Positions 7,511 to 14,204 of a stretch of 15,702 bases of DNA are shown here, in pieces. A program made the translations under genes and the position numbers. Each line of letters begins with the position of its first letter. The first letter of the stretch is position 1. Origin of the DNA: Hyphomicrobiales bacterium (GTDB lineage: Bacteria; Pseudomonadota; Alphaproteobacteria; Rhizobiales; Xanthobacteraceae); contig JACQDO010000122.1 of NCBI GenBank assembly GCA_016201085.1, positions 1 through 15,702 of the forward strand, given 5' to 3'. The notes beneath the pieces were generated by a model. The model did no database searches. It was not told where the DNA came from and saw only the letters and a program-made list of their open reading frames with translations.

Positions 7511-8741
7511 GCACCTCACCATTACCCGCCTCGGCCATCGCGGCGACGGCGTTGCCGACACGCCTGCAGGCCCCGTCTATGTGCCCTATACGCTGCCGGG
7601 CGAAGTCGTCACCGTCGAGGCGGTCGCCGGCCACCCCGACCGGCGCCAATTGGACCATATCGACAGACCGAGCCATGAGCGCGCCACGCCGATCTGCAAG
7701 CATTTCGGCACTTGCGGCGGCTGCGCGCTGCAACACTGGTCGCTGGCCGAATATCACCTGTGGAAACGCAATCTGGTGGTGGAAGCGCTCGAACACGCCG
7801 GGCTGCTGGCGCCGGTCGAGCCGCTGATCGACGCGCATGGCGAGGGCCGCCGGCGCGCGACCTTGCATGCGCGGCGCGGCGCGCACGATGTGCTGGAGGT
7901 CGGTTTCACCGCGCCGCGCGCGCACCACATCGTCGCCATCGACCGCTGCCCGATCCTGGCGCCCGGCCTCGACGGCGCGGTGCAGGCGGCCTGGGCGATC
8001 GCCGAAATCCTCAAGCCCGCCAACAAGCCACTCGATATCCAGGTGACCGCGACCGATGCCGGCATGGATGTCGATGTGCGCGGCTCCGGCCCGCTCACCT
8101 CCGCACGCACCAGCGCACTCGCCGGTCTCGCCGAGAAGCACAGGCTCGCGCGCATCACGCGGCACGGCGAACTGGTCGTGCAACGCGCGCCGCCGACCCT
8201 GAAAATCGGCCGCGCGCATGTGCCGCTGCCGCCCGGCGCCTTCCTGCAAGCGACCGCCGAGGGCGAAGCGGCGCTGGCGCGGCTGGTGCTCGACCATGTC
8301 GGCACCGCCAAGCGCGTCGCCGATCTGTTCGCCGGCATCGGCACCTTCGCCTTGCGGCTGGCCGAGAAAGCGCGGGTGAGCGCCGCCGACCAGGAAGCGA
8401 GCGCCATCCAGGCGTTGACGCGCGCGGCGCAGACCACCTCGGGACTAAAACCGGTGGAGGCCGCGGCGCGCGACCTCTTCCGCCGCCCGTTCATGGCGGC
8501 CGAGCTGAAAGTCTTCGACGCCGTCGTGTTCGATCCGCCGCGCCAGGGCGCCGAGGCTCAGGCGCAGGAACTCAGCCTTAGCAAAGTGCCGACCATCGTG
8601 GCGGTGTCGTGCGATGCCGCCACCTTCGCGCGCGATGCCCGCATCCTGGTCGAGGGCGGCTACCGGCTCGGCACTGTGACGCCGGTCGATCAGTTCCGCT
8701 ATTCGGCGCATGTCGAGCTGGTGGCGACGTTCGCGCGCTGA
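7503..8741 (+). CDS. TrmA/RumA-type RNA 5-methyluridine methyltransferase
   Basis: SAM-dependent enzyme of the RlmD/RlmC/TrmA family, which methylates C5 of specific uridines in rRNA or tRNA. 412 aa. A TRAM-like N-terminus (1-55) precedes an iron-sulfur cluster site formed by C65, C71, C74 and C149, as in RlmD. The methyltransferase core has DLFAGIGTF (274-282) for SAM, FDPPRQG (343-349), the catalytic nucleophile C370 ([11 protein letters not shown]) and the general base E405 (HVE). Four Fe-S cysteines argue against TrmA, which lacks the cluster; RlmD- or RlmC-like specificity remains open. The ATG lies inside the end of tlyA. The stop directly abuts the stop of the convergent DUF1194 gene, with no base between. 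Confidence 0.93.
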   Translation: MTEHLTITRLGHRGDGVADTPAGPVYVPYTLPGEVVTVEAVAGHPDRRQLDHIDRPSHERATPICKHFGTCGGCALQHWSLAEYHLWKRNLVVEALEHAGLLAPVEPLIDAHGEGRRRATLHARRGAHDVLEVGFTAPRAHHIVAIDRCPILAPGLDGAVQAAWAIAEILKPANKPLDIQVTATDAGMDVDVRGSGPLTSARTSALAGLAEKHRLARITRHGELVVQRAPPTLKIGRAHVPLPPGAFLQATAEGEAALARLVLDHVGTAKRVADLFAGIGTFALRLAEKARVSAADQEASAIQALTRAAQTTSGLKPVEAAARDLFRRPFMAAELKVFDAVVFDPPRQGAEAQAQELSLSKVPTIVAVSCDAATFARDARILVEGGYRLGTVTPVDQFRYSAHVELVATFAR

Positions 8742-9590
8742 TTACTGGAAATCGTAAATGCCGAAGCGTTCGCGCCAGCGCCGCTCGCCGATGGTGCAGG
8801 AGATGCGCGGCGCCTCGCTCGAAGCCTTCATCACGCGCGGCTCCGGCTGGCGGCCGGCGATCTCCAGGATCAGCTTGGTGCGCGTCGCCTTGATGAATTC
8901 CGCACGCTCGCGGATCGGCACCACGAAGGCGCCGGGGCCGCCGATCACGCAGTCCTCGTAATAGATATCGAGGTCCTCGATATCCATGGTGCCGGGATTG
9001 GGCCGCTTGAGCATGATCGGCAGGCCGTTGATGGTGATGCCGGCGGCAAGCACGTCGTCGCGGATCGGCACCACCAGCGGCCCGTCATTATTGGCGCCGT
9101 CGCCCGATACGTCGATGACGCGGCGCAGGCCGCGATAGCCGCTGTTGTCGAACAGCGGCTTGGCGAAACGCAGTCCGCCGGCAATAGACGTGCGCGAGGC
9201 GCGCCGATAGGGCGCGCGCGCCAGCTCGTTGGCCACGCTGTCTGCCGCTTCCGGGCCGTCGATCAGCCGCCATGGCATCAGGATCTTCTGATCGTACTGG
9301 CCGGCCCACTCGAAATAGGTGACGGCGATCTTGCCGTTGACGCCCTCGCGCAGCGCGCGCAGGAATTCCGGCGACTTCAACGCCAGCACATAACCCTCGC
9401 GCTGCAGCGCCTGCTCTTCCGGGTCCATCGAATAGGAGACGTCGACGGCGATCACCAGTTCGACGTCGACCGCGATGGCGGTGGGGCTTTTGTCGGCGAG
9501 GCGGGGTGTGGGGGCGGCCACAGCCACGACCGCGGCGGCGGCTGCCGCGATCATTCCGGCGATGGCTAAGTAAAGACCGCGTCGCCCCAT
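8742..9590 (-). CDS. DUF1194 von Willebrand A domain protein, probably periplasmic
   Basis: 282 aa. Residues 5-26 form an Ala-rich hydrophobic signal peptide or anchor after MGRRG, with a possible cleavage near VAVAA. A von Willebrand A fold begins at about 44. The metal-ion (MIDAS) motif is DVSYS (D50, S52, S54), with the conserved T134 in SRTS and DVSGDGANN at 160-168, a hallmark I recall for DUF1194. C214 and C265 could form a disulfide in the periplasm. The function of the family is not known. ATG 9590 was chosen because it opens directly into the signal peptide; the frame's extension upstream runs into the repeat at 9634-9740. The Shine-Dalgarno is weak. Confidence 0.88.
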   Translation of the reverse strand: MGRRGLYLAIAGMIAAAAAAVVAVAAPTPRLADKSPTAIAVDVELVIAVDVSYSMDPEEQALQREGYVLALKSPEFLRALREGVNGKIAVTYFEWAGQYDQKILMPWRLIDGPEAADSVANELARAPYRRASRTSIAGGLRFAKPLFDNSGYRGLRRVIDVSGDGANNDGPLVVPIRDDVLAAGITINGLPIMLKRPNPGTMDIEDLDIYYEDCVIGGPGAFVVPIRERAEFIKATRTKLILEIAGRQPEPRVMKASSEAPRISCTIGERRWRERFGIYDFQ

Positions 9591-9633
9591 CGTTGAAGGG
9601 TGACACGAAGCCGGGGCGAAAAAAAGGCTTACC

Positions 9634-9740
9634 TCGTCATTCCGGGACGCCGCGAAAGCGGCGGGCCCGGAATCCATACACCGCAGCCCCGGGATTATGG
9701 ATTCCGGGTTCGCGGCCTTTGGCCACGCCCCGGAATGACA
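9634..9740. repeat. cloverleaf-type intergenic repeat, copy 2 (107 bp)
   Basis: Same design as 1158-1274. Ends TCGTCATTCCGGG (9634-9646) and CCCGGAATGAC (9729-9739); hairpin CGCCGC-GAAA-GCGGCG (9648-9663); perfect 12-bp stem CCCGGAATCCAT (9666-9677) with ATGGATTCCGGG (9697-9708); and a third hairpin around GGCC-TTT-GGCC (9714-9724). The first hairpin differs in sequence from copy 1 but stays fully paired. It lies between ribB and the DUF1194 gene, 8 bases after the ribB stop in transcription order. Confidence 0.85.
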
Positions 9741-9748
9741 GAGAGAGT

Positions 9749-10837
9749 TCAGCTCTCGATCGGCTCGGTCGACGCGATCTCGATGCCGAAGCCGCCCAGT
9801 CCCACATAGGTGCGCTTGCTGGAGGTGAGCAGGCGGATTGAGGAAATGCGCAGGTCTTTCAAGATCTGCGCGCCGAGCCCGACCTCGCGCCATTGCCGCG
9901 AGCGCGCGGCGTCGGTGCCGGTATCGCCATGCGGGATTTCCGCCACCGGCACGCCGGCGGTGCCGTCGCGCAGATAAACGATGACGCCGCGGCCTTCCGC
10001 CTTGAAACGCGCCAGCGCGGCACGGATCGATTTGGCGCCGCCGAACACGTCGCCGATGATATCGGCGCGATGCAGGCGCGCCAGCACCGCCTTGCCGTCG
10101 CCGATCTCGCCATAGACAAAGGCCATGTGGTGCACGCGATCGAACGGCGTCACGTAAGCATAGCCGTAGAGCGAACCGATCTCGGAGGCCAATTGGAATT
10201 CGCCTACCCGCTCGACCAGCTTGTCACGGCTCTGACGGTAGGCGATCAGTTCGGCGATCGAAATCCGCACCAGTTTATGCTTCGCGGCGAATTCGGCGAC
10301 ATCCGGCCCGCGCATCACGGTGCCGTCATCCTTCATCAGCTCGGACAGCACGCCGACCGGCGGCAGCCCCGCCAGCCGGCACAGATCGACGCAGGCCTCG
10401 GTATGGCCGGAGCGCATCAGCACGCCGCCCTCGCGCGCGGTCAGCGGGAACACGTGGCCGGGACGCACGAAATCGTTGGCGGCGCTGTTGCCATTGGCGA
10501 GCGCGCGCACCGTGTTGCAGCGCTCCTCGGCCGAAATGCCGGTGGTCAGCCCATGCCGCACGTCGACCGTGACGGTGAAAGCGGTGCCGAGCGGCGCGTC
10601 GTTTTCCTTCACCATCGGGTCGAGATGCAGGCGGCGCGCCAGTTCGACGCCGAGCGGCGCGCAGACGATGCCCGAGGTGTTGCGGATGATGAACGCCATC
10701 TTCTCCGGCGTGCAGAGAGAGGCGGCAACGAACAGGTCGCCCTCGTTCTCGCGGTCGTCGTCGTCGGTGACGGCCACGATCTCGCCTTTGGCGAAGGCCT
10801 TGATCGCCGTTTCAACTCTGCTGTGACTATCGGACAC
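9749..10837 (-). CDS. ribB: 3,4-dihydroxy-2-butanone 4-phosphate synthase with degenerate GTP cyclohydrolase II domain (RibBX type)
   Basis: Residues 1-205 are RibB, which converts ribulose 5-phosphate to 3,4-dihydroxy-2-butanone 4-phosphate and formate for riboflavin synthesis. DDDDRENEGDL (25-35), RPGHVFPL (125-132) and RSGHTEA (142-148) carry the metal and catalytic residues. Residues 210-362 align with GTP cyclohydrolase II, but the zinc cysteine triad is missing: the HSECxTGDVFGSxRCDCG region reads HRADIIGDVFGGAKSIRA (256-273), and the QEGRG motif reads DGTAG (291-295). This half is therefore not expected to have cyclohydrolase activity, and a separate RibA should exist elsewhere. GTG 10837 is preceded by GAGGT at 7 bases. 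aroC ends 22 bases upstream on the same strand, so the two are probably cotranscribed. Confidence 0.93.
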   Translation of the reverse strand: MSDSHSRVETAIKAFAKGEIVAVTDDDDRENEGDLFVAASLCTPEKMAFIIRNTSGIVCAPLGVELARRLHLDPMVKENDAPLGTAFTVTVDVRHGLTTGISAEERCNTVRALANGNSAANDFVRPGHVFPLTAREGGVLMRSGHTEACVDLCRLAGLPPVGVLSELMKDDGTVMRGPDVAEFAAKHKLVRISIAELIAYRQSRDKLVERVGEFQLASEIGSLYGYAYVTPFDRVHHMAFVYGEIGDGKAVLARLHRADIIGDVFGGAKSIRAALARFKAEGRGVIVYLRDGTAGVPVAEIPHGDTGTDAARSRQWREVGLGAQILKDLRISSIRLLTSSKRTYVGLGGFGIEIASTEPIES

Positions 10838-10844
10838 GGATGTT

Positions 10845-10849
10845 ACCTC
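10845..10849 (-). promoter_or_regulatory. Shine-Dalgarno GAGGT for ribB (fixes the GTG start)
   Basis: GAGGT on the complement lies seven bases before GTG 10837, inside the 22-base aroC-ribB gap. No in-frame ATG is suitable: the next one upstream (10939) lies inside aroC. Confidence 0.6.
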
Positions 10850-10859
10850 GAACGGGGCG

Positions 10860-11981
10860 TCAAGCGCCGGGCTTGAACGGCCACGCCGTTCCCTCGCCGA
10901 CCTGACCGCGATGCATGAGATAGTGATCGGCCAGCACACAGGCCACCATGGCCTCGCCGATGGGAACCGCGCGGATGCCGACGCAAGGATCGTGGCGGCC
11001 TTTGGTCGAAATGTCGGTATCGCGGCCGTAACGATCGACGGTCTTGCGCGGGGTCAGGATCGACGAGGTCGGCTTGACCGCGAAACGCGCGACGACCGGC
11101 TGCCCGCTGGAAATGCCGCCGAGAATGCCGCCGGCGTGGTTGGACAGGAACACCGGCTTGTTGTCATTGCCCATGCGCATCTCGTCGGCATTGTCCTCGC
11201 CGCTGAGCGCTGCCACGCCGAAGCCGTCGCCGATCTCCACGCCCTTGACCGCATTGATGCCCATCAGCGCGGCGGCCAGATCGCCGTCGAGCTTGGCATA
11301 GACCGGCGCGCCGAGACCCGCCGGCACGCCCTCCGCCACCACCTCGATCACCGCGCCGCAGGACGAGCCGGCCTTGCGCACGCCGTCGAGATAATCCTCG
11401 AAGAATTTCGCTTGCACCGGGTCAGGGCAGAAGAACGGATTGTTGTCGACCTCGTTCCAGTCCCAGCGCGTGCGGTCGATCTGGTGCGGTCCCATCTGCA
11501 CCAGCGCGCCGCGCACGGAGAGGCCCGGCACGATCTTGCGTGCGATGCCGCCGGCCGCGACCCGCGCCGCGGTCTCGCGTGCGCTGGCTCTGCCGCCGCC
11601 GCGATAATCGTGCAGCCCGTATTTGACGTCGTAGACGTAGCCGGCGTGGCCGGGCCGGTACTTGTCCTTGATCGCGGAATAATCCTTCGAGCGCTGATCG
11701 ACATTGTCGATCTGCAGCATGATGGGGGTGCCAGTGGTCACCTGCTGGCCGCTGGCTTCGTCGAAAAACACGCCGGACAGGATTTTCACCGTGTCCGGTT
11801 CCTGCCGCTGGGTGGTGAAACGCGACTGCCCCGGCCGCCGCTTGTCGAGATATTTCTGGATATCGGCCGCCTGCAACGGAATGCGCGGCGGGCAGCCGTC
11901 GACCACGCAGCCGATCGCCGCCCCGTGGCTTTCGCCGAAGCTGGTGAACCGGAACATATGGCCGAAAGTGTTGAACGACAT
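10860..11981 (-). CDS. aroC: chorismate synthase
   Basis: Last step of the shikimate pathway: FMNH2-dependent removal of phosphate from 5-enolpyruvylshikimate 3-phosphate to give chorismate, precursor of aromatic amino acids and folate. 373 aa, normal length. Signatures: [17 protein letters not shown] (16-32) containing the catalytic H19; RRPGQSR (48-54); H112 in [26 protein letters not shown] (128-147); and near the C-terminus YGRDTDIS followed by [18 protein letters not shown], with the RHDP motif. ATG 11981 gives the typical [10 protein letters not shown] start; the Shine-Dalgarno is poor. ribB follows 22 bases downstream. Upstream, an accessory lipoprotein/Cys-rich islet separates it from the histidine phosphatase, its expected neighbour. 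Confidence 0.97.
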   Translation of the reverse strand: MSFNTFGHMFRFTSFGESHGAAIGCVVDGCPPRIPLQAADIQKYLDKRRPGQSRFTTQRQEPDTVKILSGVFFDEASGQQVTTGTPIMLQIDNVDQRSKDYSAIKDKYRPGHAGYVYDVKYGLHDYRGGGRASARETAARVAAGGIARKIVPGLSVRGALVQMGPHQIDRTRWDWNEVDNNPFFCPDPVQAKFFEDYLDGVRKAGSSCGAVIEVVAEGVPAGLGAPVYAKLDGDLAAALMGINAVKGVEIGDGFGVAALSGEDNADEMRMGNDNKPVFLSNHAGGILGGISSGQPVVARFAVKPTSSILTPRKTVDRYGRDTDISTKGRHDPCVGIRAVPIGEAMVACVLADHYLMHRGQVGEGTAWPFKPGA

Positions 11982-12025
11982 GGCAATTCCGTACCGCGCG
12001 CCGCTGCGGCGGTCAAATAGGGCGC

Positions 12026-12127
12026 TCTCATTCCGGGCGCTGCAAAGCAGTGAGCCCGAAATTCATACTCCGCAAGCACTTGGACAGTGGATTTTTGTGG
12101 TTGCGACCAAACGTTCCGAAAGATGAG
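12026..12127. repeat. decayed copy of the cloverleaf intergenic repeat
   Basis: It begins TCTCATTCCGGG (12026-12037), keeps a first hairpin CTGC-AAA-GCAG (12040-12050), and has GCCCGAAATTCATACTCCGC (12054-12073) where copy 2 has GCCCGGAATCCATACACCGC. The right arm is eroded to CGTTCCGAAAGATGAG. Order and spacing match copies 1 and 2. Confidence 0.65.
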
Positions 12128-12131
12128 GGCG

Positions 12132-12151
12132 GCTCACCGCGTGAGCTTTTT
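12132..12151 (+). terminator. terminator-like hairpin plus T5, orphan
   Basis: GCTCAC (12132-12137), loop CGC, GTGAGC (12141-12146), then TTTTT (12147-12151): a perfect 6-bp stem followed by a T tract on the + strand. No + strand gene ends nearby; the flanking genes are on the other strand, where the element would have the T tract on the wrong side. It may be a relic or chance. Confidence 0.35.
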
Positions 12152-12290
12152 CGCCGAACACGCAGACCACAGCTCGCGCTCTTTCAACGCGCAGTCTCGC
12201 CGCGAGTTTGGTAATTCAGTTTAAATTACTATCCCAAAGCTTATCCAGGAGCATTTATATTTATTCAGATGCGGGAAGGCACATATGAGA

Positions 12291-12545
12291 TCAACAACGG
12301 ACCTTTGCGTAAACCGTGCACCCTTGGGTGCCGTCGCAATAAAGAACCTCTTTCCAGCTGTCGACGCAGTTTCCTTCCCAGCACAGATTTCCAGCACCGA
12401 TTGTGCTGCAATCTTTTGCCAGCGTCTTTGTAGTAAGTGCGAAATTCGAGCCTCGGCTCATGATCCTTTTCGCTTCGTCGGGAGTCAGTTTCTTAATTTC
12501 GTAGCCTTGCTTTTTGGCCTCTTCCTCGGTCTGCGGGATCGGCAT
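12291..12545 (-). CDS. six-cysteine small protein of unknown function
   Basis: 84 aa, not recognised. The N-terminal half (1-42) is cysteine-free, charged and probably helical (TEEEAKKQGYEIKKLTPDEA, 6-25). The C-terminal half holds six cysteines, C46, C55, C60, C70, C76 and C84, the last being the final residue. An even number and spread suggest three disulfides or metal binding. There is no hydrophobic signal peptide. The charged leader plus Cys-rich tail recalls a precursor peptide, but no GG-type cleavage site or modifying enzyme is visible. The start is strong: TAAGGAG (12553-12559, complement) lies seven bases before ATG 12545. It follows the lipoprotein gene by 14 bases, so they form an operon. 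G+C is lower than in the core genes. Confidence 0.72.
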   Translation of the reverse strand: MPIPQTEEEAKKQGYEIKKLTPDEAKRIMSRGSNFALTTKTLAKDCSTIGAGNLCWEGNCVDSWKEVLYCDGTQGCTVYAKVRC

Positions 12546-12552
12546 TGTCTTT

Positions 12553-12559
12553 CTCCTTA
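12553..12559 (-). promoter_or_regulatory. Shine-Dalgarno TAAGGAG for the Cys-rich gene
   Basis: A near-perfect site located wholly within the 14-base gap after the lipoprotein stop (12560). It is one of the strongest ribosome binding sites in the window and the main support for this small gene being real. Confidence 0.7.
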
Positions 12560-13357
12560 CTACTGACCAGCACGAATGGCGGCTGCTACAGCCTGACCGA
12601 TAAGTGCGGCGTTATGCATAGCCGTAGCTTCTTTAGCCGCCTCGTCGGTCGGGGCTGAAAACGTGATGATTATATCGTGTGTGCGTGTTCGCGACGTGTT
12701 GAAAAACGGAGAATTGGGATTGGCCGTGATATCGACCAACTTCCAAGTCGGCGTTGCTGCGCCACCATAAACCACAACGAAGGTCACTTGGTAACTGAAG
12801 GCACTGTACGGGCCGGGGATCGTTCCGGGTACAGTTGTGAGAAATATCTTCTTGTCGAGGAACTGACCGATCTTTAGGTCACCCTCAATCAAGACCTCAC
12901 CGGAACCTTCGCAATCGTTCAGAATGCGCCCCGCCATGCGCAAACCTTTTAACGGATAAGTGAACGAGATCGTTTCAACGCGGGTGGCGTCAGCGGAGGC
13001 GTTCACACCTGCACCGAGGGTAAAAGAGCGATTATTAGACCAGTTACGAACCCAAGTTACACCCGGATTTATTGAGCTCTTCTCGTCGACGCTCAGTTTG
13101 AGAGTGACCGTGGCAAGCCAACTCTTGAACCATTCGGCGCTGTAACCGCTTTTCTTTCCGGGTATCAAATATTTATCAAGTGCAGCATCCATGCCTTTGT
13201 GCAGTTCGCACTTAATGTGATTGATGATCCGGTTTTCGGTGATTTTTTGCTGCTCGCGCGGCTGGTACCACTCTTCGATTTCTGGGACCGAGAGTCCGCA
13301 TCCCATCAAGACCATGGCGCAAAAGATTACTGCGGCAACGCTGTATACTTTACGCAT
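12560..13357 (-). CDS. putative lipoprotein of unknown function
   Basis: 265 aa from ATG 13357. MRKVYSVAAVIFCAMVLMGC is a complete lipoprotein signal peptide, with lipobox LMGC (17-20) and C20 as the acylated residue. The mature part is mixed alpha/beta, with Trp-rich strands near 77-107, a segment FTLGAGVNASADATR (112-126) that I associate only loosely with uncharacterised rhizobial lipoproteins, beta-rich 154-235, and an Ala-rich C-terminus. C50 and C149 could pair. It is probably anchored in the outer or inner membrane facing the periplasm. The GTG at 13381 is in frame but would bury the signal peptide; ATG 13357 lacks a clear Shine-Dalgarno. First gene of a two-gene operon with the Cys-rich protein. 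Low G+C (24 of 60 at 13141-13200) suggests acquisition by transfer. Confidence 0.78.
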   Translation of the reverse strand: MRKVYSVAAVIFCAMVLMGCGLSVPEIEEWYQPREQQKITENRIINHIKCELHKGMDAALDKYLIPGKKSGYSAEWFKSWLATVTLKLSVDEKSSINPGVTWVRNWSNNRSFTLGAGVNASADATRVETISFTYPLKGLRMAGRILNDCEGSGEVLIEGDLKIGQFLDKKIFLTTVPGTIPGPYSAFSYQVTFVVVYGGAATPTWKLVDITANPNSPFFNTSRTRTHDIIITFSAPTDEAAKEATAMHNAALIGQAVAAAIRAGQ

Positions 13358-13369
13358 TAGGTGAGCCCC

Positions 13370-13456
13370 GAATACCGCCACCCGAACGGGTATATACTCT
13401 CAGTTGTATGCTGTCAGAGTCAATTAAAAAGCGGGAGGCATCGGGTGGTGGTATTC
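13370..13456. repeat. 16-bp inverted repeat flanking the islet promoter region
   Basis: GAATACCGCCACCCGA (13370-13385) and TCGGGTGGTGGTATTC (13441-13456) are complementary at 15 of 16 positions and enclose 55 AT-rich bases. The inner arm lies 12 bases before the lipoprotein ATG. A smaller dyad, ACCCG-AA-CGGGT (13380-13391), overlaps it. Possible roles: paired operator sites, a long 5' hairpin, ends of a mini-element, or an invertible switch. No target-site duplication is evident. Confidence 0.7.
13391..13423 (-). promoter_or_regulatory. candidate promoter of the lipoprotein/Cys-rich operon
   Basis: On the complement, TTGACT (13418-13423) and the overlapping alternative -35 CTGACA (13412-13417) precede TATATA (13391-13396). 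CTGACA to TATATA leaves 15 bases, slightly short; TTGACT leaves 21, too long. The stretch is conspicuously AT-rich between the two inverted-repeat arms. Exact hexamers are uncertain. Confidence 0.35.
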
Positions 13457-13526
13457 ATTTGAGTGCCTAAACAGACCCGGCGTGCTGCGGCGTTCGGTAC
13501 TCAGCGAGTGGCCTCGCAATGGCCTA

Positions 13527-14138
13527 TCACGCATACCGCGCCAGCTTCCCGTCCGCAAACACATAGACCACGCCCTGGTCGATATCGATCAAGGGAGCCG
13601 CCGCCGGCTTGGCGATGCCGAGAACCGCCATCAGACCGCGCGCGGTGCCGCCATGGGCGGTCGCCACCGTGTCGCGGGTGAGGCTCTCGTACCAGCCCTT
13701 CATGCGCACCGACACCATCTCGTAGCTCTCCCCGCTCGGCGGCAGGAAATGCCACTTGTCGTGCTCGCGCTGCGCGATGCGCCGCGGGTCGTGGTTATGC
13801 AGTTGCGCGATGGTGAAGCCTTCCCAGTCGCCGAAGGCGATTTCGACCAGCCGCGGCTCGATGGCGTAGCCCTCGGCCGGCAGGCCGAGCGCGGGCCGCA
13901 CCAGCTCCATGGTCGCGCAGGCGCGCCCGAGCGGGCTCGACACAAAATCGAGCGCGGCGGCATCGCGGCCGTCACGCGCCAGCAGCTCGCGCAGGATGTC
14001 GCCGCTTTGCGTGGCCTGCGCGCGGCCGCGGGCATTGAGCGGCACCTCGCGGCGGCCCGGCAGGCGGCCGCTGACGTTCCAGTCGGTCTCGCCGTGACGA
14101 ATGTAATAGACGGTCGGCCGCGACCGCGTCGGGTTCAT
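13527..14138 (-). CDS. histidine phosphatase family protein (phosphoglycerate mutase-like)
   Basis: 203 aa member of the histidine phosphatase superfamily. The phosphorylated histidine is H15 in IRHGETDW (13-20), with R14 and the phosphate-pocket R65-region SSPLGRA (67-73), the acid E97-E106 region (VEIAFGDWEG, 98-107), and the second histidine H162 in TAHGG. Such proteins are often labelled phosphoglycerate mutase, but the cofactor-dependent mutase insertions are absent, so a broad or small-molecule phosphatase (PhoE/GpmB/CobC-like) is more likely. The open frame extends antisense to nothing and through fabI in another frame, which I reject; ATG 14138 gives a typical N-terminus. No Shine-Dalgarno precedes it. 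It lies downstream of fabI, separated by the 49-bp palindrome. Confidence 0.9.
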   Translation of the reverse strand: MNPTRSRPTVYYIRHGETDWNVSGRLPGRREVPLNARGRAQATQSGDILRELLARDGRDAAALDFVSSPLGRACATMELVRPALGLPAEGYAIEPRLVEIAFGDWEGFTIAQLHNHDPRRIAQREHDKWHFLPPSGESYEMVSVRMKGWYESLTRDTVATAHGGTARGLMAVLGIAKPAAAPLIDIDQGVVYVFADGKLARYA

Positions 14139-14155
14139 CAGGTTTTTTGTGTTTG

Positions 14156-14204
14156 GCGCATGATCTTTTCCGAAAACCGGTTCCCACTTTTCGGGATCAT
14201 GCGC
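14156..14204. repeat. 49-bp palindromic intergenic repeat, copy 2
   Basis: GCGCATGATC (14156-14165) and GATCATGCGC (14195-14204) are the outer arms; 48 of 49 positions match 2051-2099. Its right end shares one base with the fabI stop codon (14204-14206), and its left end is 17 bases from the histidine phosphatase ATG, so it occupies most of the intercistronic gap. In the fabI transcript it would fold into a long hairpin, without a downstream U tract. Confidence 0.85.

Larger units (their letters stand above)
11982..12290. other. intergenic region upstream of aroC, no gene seen
   Basis: 309 bases between aroC and the Cys-rich gene. They hold a decayed cloverleaf repeat (12026-12127), a terminator-like hairpin facing right (12132-12151), and an AT-rich stretch around 12211-12270 that includes the short dyad GTAATT (12211-12216) / AATTAC (12224-12229). 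The aroC promoter should lie here on the complement, but I could not find a convincing -35/-10 pair. The segment 12241-12300 has only 24 G/C of 60, unlike the core genes. Confidence 0.6.

Noticed and set aside
9743..9757. GAGAG / CTCTC dyad at the end of ribB
   Set aside because: Five-base stem with no T tract; not a credible terminator.
9893..12020. Long + strand frames opposite ribB and aroC
   Set aside because: Shadow frames: the - strand proteins are unmistakable, while the + frames have no domain or ribosome binding site.
12173..12206. CTCGCG / CGCGAG dyad
   Set aside because: Six bases with a 22-base loop in GC-rich DNA, expected by chance.
12271..13441. GCGGGAAGGCA (12271-12281) and GCGGGAGGCA (13431-13440) as possible direct repeats bounding the islet
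   Set aside because: Only about ten bases with an indel, and purine-rich; too weak to call attachment or target-site repeats.
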